Below the pieces are notes generated by a model. That model was given only the letters and a program-made list of their open reading frames with translations, was not told the DNA's origin and did not search any database. Both the position numbers and the translations under genes were made by a program. Shown piece after piece: positions 1-5,275 of a DNA stretch of 5,641 nucleotides. Numbering within the stretch: the first letter of the stretch is position 1; every line of letters begins with the position of its first letter. The stretch is from Helicobacteraceae bacterium (GTDB lineage Bacteria; Campylobacterota; Campylobacteria; Campylobacterales; Sulfurimonadaceae): the NCBI GenBank assembly GCA_027068615.1, contig JAMOQV010000147.1:1-5641 (forward strand), in the 5' to 3' direction.

Positions 1-368
1 ATAAGTGAGTAAACAGATATATCCATAGCGATTTGAAAAGCTTGTTTTGTAGTTTTCATAAATGGCTCACTTAAAGCCTCTTTTGGTGCAAATGCAACAG
101 AGTGAACTAAAAAGTCTATCTCTCCAAAGTCTGCTTTGATTTTATCTGCTATGCTAGCCATATGCTCTTCATTTGATACATCAAGCTCATAAACTTTATC
201 GCTTCCAAACTCTTTAGCTATCGGTTCTACTCTTTTTTTAAGTGCATCATTTAAGTATGTAAATGCCATCTCAGCACCTTGATCAGCACAAGCTTTTGCT
301 ATACCGTAAGCTATCGATTTGTTGTTTGCTAGTCCTACTATAAGACCTTTTTTGCCCTTCATTATCAT
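1..368 (-). CDS. fabI: Enoyl-[acyl-carrier-protein] reductase FabI, N-terminal part (3' end beyond left edge)
   Basis: FabI reduces enoyl-ACP to acyl-ACP with NAD(P)H in the last step of each type II fatty acid elongation cycle, in the cytoplasm. The 122 visible codons form the N-terminal half of a Rossmann-fold short-chain dehydrogenase: a FabI-type dinucleotide-binding segment GLIVGLANNKSIAYGIA (residues 8-24), an acidic ELDV strand end near residue 63, and VHSVAFAPKEAL (88-99), which is typical of FabI rather than FabG. The catalytic Tyr/Lys pair lies outside the window, and about 150 residues are missing if the family length of roughly 270 holds. I chose the ATG at 368 because GAGGA at 380-376 lies seven bases upstream; a second in-frame ATG at 362 would be 13 bases away. 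The start directly abuts the tpiA stop codon (TAG-ATG, no gap), so it is the last visible gene of the gap-pgk-tpiA-fabI operon and is probably translationally coupled to tpiA. Confidence 0.93.
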   Translation of the reverse strand, partial: MIMKGKKGLIVGLANNKSIAYGIAKACADQGAEMAFTYLNDALKKRVEPIAKEFGSDKVYELDVSNEEHMASIADKIKADFGEIDFLVHSVAFAPKEALSEPFMKTTKQAFQIAMDISVYSL

Positions 369-1085
369 CTATCTGTCCTCTTTGTTTAGATTTTGTGCAT
401 CTGTTATCATTGATTTGAAATCATCTATCTTTAATGCTGCACTTCCCACAAGTACACCATCTACATTTTCAACCCCAAGTATATCTTTTGCATTGTTTGC
501 TTTTACACTTCCACCATATAAAAGTGGTGCTTTTGACTTAGTTTTTAACTCTGAATGTATATCTTTTATATCTTCTAAAGTTGGAACAAGCCCTGTTCCT
601 ATCGCCCAAACTGGTTCATAAGCTATGATAAGATTTTCATAAGTTGTATCGATGCCATCATACTGCTTAGAGATATACTCCATCATAGTATCTTTTCCAG
701 CTTCTCTTATATCTTTTGGCTCACCAACACAATAAACTATCTTAAAACCCAACTCTTTATAAAAGTTAAATTTCTCAGCTATAACCTCTTGTGTCTCACC
801 TAAAATATGTCTTCTTTCACTATGACCGATAAGTATAGTTTTGATGCCAAACTCTTCAATCTGCTCTAGTCCTATCTCGCCCGTAAAAGCTCCATTTACA
901 GTTGCATAAGCATTTTGAACACCAACTTCAACTTTTGCTTCAAATCTATCAAGTGCAGATGCTGTTGGAAAAACCAACACATCTTGAGAGATGCCATTTT
1001 CACTTAAAAAAGCATCTAACTCAGTTATATACTCACTTGTTTGTTTACGAGTAAAGTTTGTTTTTAAGTTTGCAGAGATTATCAT
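369..1085 (-). CDS. tpiA: Triosephosphate isomerase
   Basis: This cytoplasmic enzyme interconverts dihydroxyacetone phosphate and glyceraldehyde 3-phosphate. At 238 residues it is shorter than the usual 250 or so, as in other Campylobacterota. The active site is complete: Asn6 and Lys8 in SANLKTN, the electrophilic His88 in ILIGHSERR (84-92), the catalytic base Glu157 in AYEPVWAIGTG (155-165), whose following residues form the mobile loop region, and the phosphate-binding segments YGGSV (190-194) and DGVLVGSAAL (209-218). The N-terminal motif is diverged: ANLKTN replaces the common GNWKMN, so the tryptophan and methionine are lost but the catalytic lysine is kept. The start ATG has AAGGA eight bases upstream (1098-1094), inside the last codons of pgk, and the pgk stop is only four bases away. 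It is the third gene of the operon, next to its pathway partners pgk and gap. Confidence 0.97.
   Translation of the reverse strand: MIISANLKTNFTRKQTSEYITELDAFLSENGISQDVLVFPTASALDRFEAKVEVGVQNAYATVNGAFTGEIGLEQIEEFGIKTILIGHSERRHILGETQEVIAEKFNFYKELGFKIVYCVGEPKDIREAGKDTMMEYISKQYDGIDTTYENLIIAYEPVWAIGTGLVPTLEDIKDIHSELKTKSKAPLLYGGSVKANNAKDILGVENVDGVLVGSAALKIDDFKSMITDAQNLNKEDR
376..380 (-). promoter_or_regulatory. Ribosome binding site that decides the fabI start
   Basis: On the minus strand GAGGA lies seven bases before the ATG at 368 and thirteen before the alternative ATG at 362, favouring the longer N-terminus beginning Met-Ile-Met-Lys. The site is inside the last codons of tpiA, so ribosomes finishing tpiA cover it. 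Confidence 0.7.
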
Positions 1086-1089
1086 CTAC

Positions 1090-2286
1090 TTATTCCTTTA
1101 TGATAAGAGGTGCAACACCTGGAAGCACTTTACCCTCAAGAAGTTCAAGAGATGCTCCACCACCAGTTGAGATAAAACTCATCTCATCATCAACACCAAC
1201 TCTTTGAACAAGGTCAGCAGTATCTCCACCACCAACAACAGTAGTTGAGTAACTATCTGCCACAAAATGAGCTATATTTGATGAACCACGAGCGAACTTA
1301 TCCATCTCATAAACACCCATAGGACCATTCCAAAGGATAGTTTGAACATCAGCTAAACCCTCTTTATAAAGTCTAACAGTAGCAGGACCTATGTCTAGCC
1401 CCATCCAACCATCTGGTATCTCTTGAGCTGTTACTATCTTACTTACTGCATCTTCTGCAAATTTATCAGCAGCTATAACATCAACTGGTAAATAAAACTT
1501 AACACCTAGTTTTTTAGCTTCATCCATAACATGCTGTGCATCACCTAGTAAATCATCCTCAACAAGAGAGTTTCCGATGTCATAACCCATCTGTTTTAAG
1601 AAAGTAAATGCCATACCACCACCGATAAAAATCTTATCAACTTTTGGAAGTAGGTTTATTAAAGCTTCAAGTTTTCCAGAAACCTTACTACCACCAACGA
1701 TAGCAGCAAATGGACGAACTGGCTCATTTATAAGTTTACCAAAAAATCTTATCTCTTTTTCTAGTAAGAAACCAGCAGATTTATGTTCATTGTCAAAAAA
1801 GTGAGTTATACCCTCAACTGAAGCATGAGCTCTATGGCTAACACCAAATGCATCATTTATATAAATCTCAGCAAGTGAAGCTAACTTTTTAGATAACTCT
1901 TCATCATTTTTAGTTTCACCCTCTTCAAAACGAAGATTTTCAAGTAGTAAAACCTCTCCACCTTTAAGGTTCTTAGCTTTAGTAATGGCATCTTCACCAA
2001 CTACATCATTAGCTAAGATAACATCCCTTTTTAAAAGGTGATGAAGTCTCTTTGCAACTGGTGCAAGAGAATACTTTTCAACCACTTCACCCTTTGGACG
2101 ACCAAGGTGAGATGCTAAGATAACTGCACAATCTTGATCTAAACAGAAGTTTATAGTAGCAACAGCTGAACGGATTCTTCTGTCATCTGAGATATTTAAA
2201 AACTCATCCATTGGTACATTGAAATCACATCTTATAAAAACTTTTTTATCTGCTAAATCTAGTTTTTTTATATTTAAAAGTTCCAA
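1090..2286 (-). CDS. pgk: Phosphoglycerate kinase (TTG start)
   Basis: This cytoplasmic enzyme transfers phosphate between 1,3-bisphosphoglycerate and ADP, giving ATP and 3-phosphoglycerate, and is reversible in gluconeogenesis. Its 398 residues are the normal bacterial length, with all landmarks in order. The N-terminal, substrate-binding domain has RCDFNVP (19-25), SHLGRPKG (59-66), LLENLRFEEGE (114-124) and NDAFGVSHRAHAS (144-156). The C-terminal, nucleotide-binding domain has VGGSKVSGK (197-205), GGGMAFTFL (222-230), DIGPATV (298-304), WNGPMGVYE (319-327) and STGGGASLELLEGK (373-386). The first codon is TTG at 2286-2284, preceded by GGGG and a five-base spacer. The next methionine is residue 26, which would delete the essential RCDFNVP segment, so TTG is well supported. 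It is the second gene of the operon, nine bases after gap. Confidence 0.97.
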   Translation of the reverse strand: MELLNIKKLDLADKKVFIRCDFNVPMDEFLNISDDRRIRSAVATINFCLDQDCAVILASHLGRPKGEVVEKYSLAPVAKRLHHLLKRDVILANDVVGEDAITKAKNLKGGEVLLLENLRFEEGETKNDEELSKKLASLAEIYINDAFGVSHRAHASVEGITHFFDNEHKSAGFLLEKEIRFFGKLINEPVRPFAAIVGGSKVSGKLEALINLLPKVDKIFIGGGMAFTFLKQMGYDIGNSLVEDDLLGDAQHVMDEAKKLGVKFYLPVDVIAADKFAEDAVSKIVTAQEIPDGWMGLDIGPATVRLYKEGLADVQTILWNGPMGVYEMDKFARGSSNIAHFVADSYSTTVVGGGDTADLVQRVGVDDEMSFISTGGGASLELLEGKVLPGVAPLIIKE

Positions 2287-2291
2287 GTAAA

Positions 2292-2298
2292 CCCCTTA
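2292..2298 (-). promoter_or_regulatory. Ribosome binding site for the TTG start of pgk, overlapping the gap stop codon
   Basis: On the minus strand TAAGGGG ends five bases before the TTG initiator. Its TAA is the stop codon of gap, so termination of gap and initiation of pgk share the same few bases. The G-run is a less usual match to the anti-Shine-Dalgarno sequence than the AAGGA seen before tpiA, the HD-GYP gene and rsfS. Confidence 0.6.
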
Positions 2299-3297
2299 CT
2301 TAGTGATATGTAAAGCCATATCTACAAGTCTCATAGAGTAACCCCACTCATTATCATACCAAGCCATAATCTTAATCATATTTCCACCGATAACTTGAGT
2401 TAAGTCCTCAGCAACGATAGAACTATATTCACAACCTACGAAATCTTGAGAAACTCTCATCTCTTTATCCATAAGTAAAAGACCTTTTAAGTTTGTATCA
2501 GCAGCTTTGTTAAAAACCTCTGTAACTTCCTCTTTTGTAGTATCTTTTCTTACAACAACATTCAAGTCAACCATAGAAACATCAGGAGTTGGAACACGAA
2601 CAGATTGACCGTGAAGTTTACCTTGAAGTTGAGGCATAACAAGGCTTATAGCTTTTGCAGCACCAGTTGTTGTTGGGATCATATTTATAGCACCTGCTCT
2701 TGCACGACGCTTATCTTTTGAGTGTTTTACATCTAAGATGTTTTGATCATTTGTGTATGAGTGGATAGTAGTCATTAGACCTTTTTCTATACCAAATGCA
2801 TCATCTAAAACTTTTGCAACAGGTCCAAGACAGTTTGTAGTACAAGATGCATTTGAAACTATCTTTTGACCAGCATATAACTCTTCATTTACACCCATAA
2901 CAAATGTTGGAGTCTCTTTATCTTTAGCAGGAGCAGAAAAAAGAACTTTCTCAACACCGTTATCTATATGAACTTGAGCAGATTCTTGAGTTAAAAATAC
3001 ACCAGTACACTCTAAAACCATATCAGCACCACAATCAGCAAACTTAAGGTTTTTAGGGTCTCTATCTGAAAATACTCTGATTTTTTGCCCATCTATACTG
3101 ATGTTTTCATCATCAATTTGCTCGATTTCGCTGTTAAATGTTCCATGAACAGAATCATTTTTTAAAAGATAAAGCATCATATCCATACTAGCCATATCGT
3201 TAATAGCTACAACTTCTACATCGTCTCTTTTTGCTGCTATTCTTGCTACACATCGACCAATTCTACCAAAACCATTTATTGCTATTTTTAATGCCAT
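2296..3297 (-). CDS. gap: Glyceraldehyde-3-phosphate dehydrogenase, type I
   Basis: GAPDH interconverts glyceraldehyde 3-phosphate and 1,3-bisphosphoglycerate with NAD(P), in the cytoplasm as a tetramer. The 333 residues show an N-terminal Rossmann motif INGFGRIGR (7-15), Asn33-Asp34 at the end of the second strand where Asp normally contacts the NAD ribose, and ECTGVF (96-101). The catalytic domain has Cys152 within SNASCTTNCLGP (148-159), its partner His179 in TTIHSYTND (176-184), the phosphate-binding TTTGAAKA (209-216), and the C-terminal WYDNEWGYSMR (313-323). The S-loop reads ILDVKHSKDKRRAR (187-200), where many NAD-specific enzymes have LDLPHKDLRRAR, so the cofactor-selecting Leu-Pro is Val-Lys with one extra residue nearby. 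The start has AGGA six bases upstream (3307-3304). It is the first gene of the leftward operon and is divergent from nadD. Sampled base composition is higher in GC than in nadD, consistent with a highly expressed gene. Confidence 0.97.
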   Translation of the reverse strand: MALKIAINGFGRIGRCVARIAAKRDDVEVVAINDMASMDMMLYLLKNDSVHGTFNSEIEQIDDENISIDGQKIRVFSDRDPKNLKFADCGADMVLECTGVFLTQESAQVHIDNGVEKVLFSAPAKDKETPTFVMGVNEELYAGQKIVSNASCTTNCLGPVAKVLDDAFGIEKGLMTTIHSYTNDQNILDVKHSKDKRRARAGAINMIPTTTGAAKAISLVMPQLQGKLHGQSVRVPTPDVSMVDLNVVVRKDTTKEEVTEVFNKAADTNLKGLLLMDKEMRVSQDFVGCEYSSIVAEDLTQVIGGNMIKIMAWYDNEWGYSMRLVDMALHITK

Positions 3298-3329
3298 ACT
3301 ACTTCCTAGTTAAAATTTGTAAAATAAAA

Positions 3330-3360
3330 TTGGGTTATTATACAAAAAATAAGTTATAAT
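3330..3360 (+). promoter_or_regulatory. Predicted promoter of nadD-HD-GYP-rsfS, with -10 box nine bases from the start codon
   Basis: A perfect TATAAT at 3355-3360 faces nadD. A poor -35 candidate, TTGGGT (3330-3335), is 19 bases upstream. The expected transcription start is about 3367-3370, at or within three bases of the nadD ATG. There is no Shine-Dalgarno-like sequence between the box and the ATG. The upstream gene is divergent, so the operon cannot depend on readthrough from it. Weaker AT-rich -10-like matches further left (for example TAAAAT at 3311-3316) cannot be excluded. Confidence 0.55.
3337..3349 (-). promoter_or_regulatory. Predicted promoter of the gap-pgk-tpiA-fabI operon (extended -10)
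   Basis: Reading leftward, six Ts and a G (3349-3343) are followed directly by a perfect TATAAT (3342-3337). A T-run with G before the -10 box, without a conserved -35 box, is the known pattern of housekeeping promoters in Campylobacter and relatives. Transcription would start near the A at 3330, giving a leader of about 33 bases that holds the gap ribosome binding site. No hairpin or riboswitch fits in that leader. Confidence 0.7.
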
Positions 3361-3369
3361 TCGGTTTAA

Positions 3370-3918
3370 ATGGATAAAACACAAAATATTGCACTTTTTG
3401 GTGGTTCTTTTGACCCACCACACATTGGACATATAAAAATTATTAATACTTTAATAAAAATAAAAGATATTGATAAAGTTATTGTAATGCCAACATTTTT
3501 AAATCCTTTCAAGTCAAAATCACATGCTTCTGCAAAATTAAGATTACAATGGTTAAAGAAAATTTTTCAAAATTCAAAACAGATTGAAGTTAGTGATTAT
3601 GAGATTTTACAAAACAAAAAAGTACCAACTATACAAACAGTTGAGCATCTTTTACACAAATACAATAAAATTTATCTCGTAATTGGTGCTGATAATTTAA
3701 AATCACTAGATAAATGGTATAAATATGAAGAATTAAAAAATAAAGTATCTTTTATTGTAGCAACAAGAGATGCTTTAGATATACCAAAATCTTTCATAAA
3801 ACTTGATATTGATGAAAACATATCATCATCTCAGTTAAGAAAAGAGATGGAGATATCAAAGCTCCCTAACATTTGTGCAGATGAAATATATAAATTTTAC
3901 ACAAGGATTTCAATATGA
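3370..3918 (+). CDS. nadD: Nicotinate-nucleotide adenylyltransferase
   Basis: NadD joins nicotinate mononucleotide and ATP to give deamido-NAD, the penultimate step of NAD synthesis, in the cytoplasm. The 182 residues are short for the family (about 190-215) but the nucleotidyltransferase fold is intact: ALFGGSFDPPHIGH (8-21) with the HxGH signature at 18-21, LVIGADNLKSLDKW (103-116), which is specific for the NadD group, FIVATRD (128-134), and the ATP-binding C-terminal motif ISSSQLR (151-157), a conservative variant of ISST-x-hR. The start is unambiguous because an in-frame TAA sits immediately before the ATG; no ribosome binding site is visible. It is probably the first gene of a rightward operon and overlaps the next gene by four bases (ATGA). 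Codons are markedly AT-rich: 9 of 60 bases in 3421-3480 are G or C, against 25 of 60 in 2641-2700 within gap. Confidence 0.95.
   Translation: MDKTQNIALFGGSFDPPHIGHIKIINTLIKIKDIDKVIVMPTFLNPFKSKSHASAKLRLQWLKKIFQNSKQIEVSDYEILQNKKVPTIQTVEHLLHKYNKIYLVIGADNLKSLDKWYKYEELKNKVSFIVATRDALDIPKSFIKLDIDENISSSQLRKEMEISKLPNICADEIYKFYTRISI
3903..3907 (+). promoter_or_regulatory. Ribosome binding site of the REC-HD-GYP gene inside nadD
   Basis: AAGGA lies seven bases before the ATG at 3915, within the final codons of nadD. With the ATGA overlap this supports translational coupling and confirms the start at 3915. Confidence 0.7.
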
Positions 3919-4907
3919 AAGTTATGATAGTTGATGATTCAAAAACAATCTTAAAAGTTCTGACTTCATTATTAAAAAATAAAATTGATACAGATTTGAA
4001 AATTATTGAGTGTAACAGCGGTGAGGAAGCGATAAAAAAACTAAAAAAGACCACTGTTGAACTTATACTTCTTGATGTGGTTATGAATGGAATGGATGGT
4101 TATGAAACTTGCCAAAAGTTAAAAGCAAATCCAAAGACAGCAGATATACCGATAATGTTTTTAACATCTAAAAATGAAGAAAAAGACATTATAAAAGGGT
4201 TTGAAGTTGGTGGAGTTGATTATATATTTAAACCATTTAGAGAGGCTGAGTTTATCGCAAGAGTTAAACTACAGATAAACCTTATAGAGTTTAAAAAACA
4301 ACAATTTGAAAACTTACAAGGTGAAGTGCTATTAAAAGTTGGAGAGATTGGGGAGAGTCGTTCTAAAGAAACTGCAAATCATGTAAAAAGAGTAGCAGAA
4401 TACTCTCTACTATTAGCTAAACTTTATGGTCTTTCAGATAAAATGGCACAAACATTATATAGTGCATCACCTATGCATGATATAGGTAAAGTCTCTATTG
4501 CTGATAGCATCTTAAATAAACCTGCTAAATTAACCTATGAAGAGTTTAAAACTATGCAAAGTCATACAACTGCTGGTTATGAGCTTTTTAAAAACTCTAA
4601 AGGTAGGATACTAAAAGCTGCAGCTATCGTAGCACATGAACATCATGAAAAATATGATGGTAGTGGTTATCCGCAAGGTTTAAAAGGTGAAGAGATACAT
4701 ATATTTGGCAGGATTACTGCTTTAGTAGATGTATTTGATGCACTAGGAAGTGATAGAGTATATAAAAAAGCTTGGAAATTTAAAGAGATTAAAAAGTTAT
4801 TTATAGAAGAAAAAGGGAAACATTTTGACCCTAAATTAGTTGACTTATTTTTAGAAAATAGCGATAAGTTTAAAAAGATTAGAGATAAATTACAAGATAA
4901 AGTATAA
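3915..4907 (+). CDS. Two-component response regulator with HD-GYP cyclic-di-GMP phosphodiesterase domain (RpfG-like)
   Basis: The predicted role is a cytoplasmic response regulator that degrades the second messenger cyclic di-GMP when phosphorylated by a histidine kinase. Residues 1 to about 120 are a complete receiver domain: acidic pair Asp7-Asp8, phosphoacceptor Asp54 in LLDVVMNGMDG (52-62), switch Thr84, and Lys106 in the FKPF motif (105-108). Residues 120-150 look like a helical linker. Residues 150 to about 325 are an HD-GYP domain with all hallmarks: His156, the HDIGK metal site (188-192), His217, HEHHEKYDGSGYP (241-253), and ALVDVFDALGSDRVYKKAW (269-287). Nothing suggests a degenerate active site. 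This REC-HD-GYP layout is that of RpfG. No histidine kinase is adjacent, so it is an orphan regulator in this window. It overlaps nadD by four bases and precedes rsfS by ten. Its physiological output (motility, biofilm or other) cannot be read from the sequence. Confidence 0.93.
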   Translation: MKVMIVDDSKTILKVLTSLLKNKIDTDLKIIECNSGEEAIKKLKKTTVELILLDVVMNGMDGYETCQKLKANPKTADIPIMFLTSKNEEKDIIKGFEVGGVDYIFKPFREAEFIARVKLQINLIEFKKQQFENLQGEVLLKVGEIGESRSKETANHVKRVAEYSLLLAKLYGLSDKMAQTLYSASPMHDIGKVSIADSILNKPAKLTYEEFKTMQSHTTAGYELFKNSKGRILKAAAIVAHEHHEKYDGSGYPQGLKGEEIHIFGRITALVDVFDALGSDRVYKKAWKFKEIKKLFIEEKGKHFDPKLVDLFLENSDKFKKIRDKLQDKV

Positions 4908-4917
4908 AAGGAACACA

Positions 4918-5259
4918 ATGGAATTTCAACAAAGATTAGACAACATAGTAAAAGTGCTAGATATGAACAAAGCAGAAAGTATAGAGGTTTTTGACCTTCA
5001 AGGTAAAAACTATTTTGTAGATTTTGCAATTATTGCAACATCTCTTGGACAAAAACATACTTTAGCACTACTTGACCACTTAAAAAAAGATTTAAAACCA
5101 GCAGAAAGATTTAATTTTGTTGATGAAAGTGGAGATTGGGTTGTTGTAGATTTAGGAGATATACTTATCCATATAATGACTTCAGAATACAGAGTTAAGT
5201 ATGATATAGAAAGCTTTTTAGACTCATTAAAAGACGGTTTGGATGGTGAAGCACTTTAG
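4918..5259 (+). CDS. rsfS: Ribosomal silencing factor RsfS
   Basis: RsfS (YbeB/Iojap family) binds ribosomal protein uL14 on the large subunit and blocks subunit joining, lowering translation when nutrients run out. The 113 residues match the usual 105-130. Family landmarks are present in order: a short N-terminal helix with LD near 14-15 and DLQGK (26-30), then VDFAIIATSLGQKH (34-47) in place of the common DYFVIATG-S-xxH segment, ESGDWVVVDLGDILIHI (70-86) with Trp74 and Asp78, and a C-terminal MTSEYRVKYDIESF (87-100) where many homologues have R-x-x-Y-x-L-E-x-LW. AAGGA lies five bases upstream of the ATG (4908-4912), directly after the stop of the HD-GYP gene. Pairing with nadD is widespread in bacteria, although here the two are separated by one gene. 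Its stop codon overlaps that of the convergent cheW-like gene. Confidence 0.93.
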   Translation: MEFQQRLDNIVKVLDMNKAESIEVFDLQGKNYFVDFAIIATSLGQKHTLALLDHLKKDLKPAERFNFVDESGDWVVVDLGDILIHIMTSEYRVKYDIESFLDSLKDGLDGEAL

Positions 5260-5275
5260 TTGCTTCCATCTCCAA
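5239..5275. terminator. Bulged hairpin over the overlapping convergent stop codons, possible bidirectional 3' end
   Basis: The left arm (5239-5253) and right arm (5261-5275) pair as TTGG/CCAA, ATG/CAT and GAAGCA/TGCTTC, 13 base pairs in all, with a two-base bulge on each side and a seven-base loop (5254-5260). The loop contains both stop codons. On the plus strand no U-run follows; on the minus strand a short TTTT comes about seven bases after the stem. It therefore only partly fits an intrinsic terminator and may mark RNA 3' ends or be incidental to coding. Confidence 0.4.

Noticed and set aside
319..621. Open frame of 100 codons on the plus strand
   Set aside because: It lies antisense to fabI and tpiA, has low-complexity Ser/Phe/Leu-rich translation, and both opposite genes are certain by homology.
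3298..3369. Small RNA or riboswitch in the gap-nadD intergenic region
   Set aside because: Only 72 AT-rich bases, taken up by two promoters and a short leader; no stable stem is visible.
3866..4054. Open frame of 62 codons on the minus strand across the nadD/HD-GYP junction
   Set aside because: It is antisense to two well-supported genes, and its Phe/Ser-rich product is what the reverse complement of Lys-rich codons gives.
4667..5029. Open frame of 120 codons on the minus strand
   Set aside because: It is antisense to the HD-GYP domain and rsfS. The apparent hydrophobic stretch arises from reversed AAA/GAA-rich codons.
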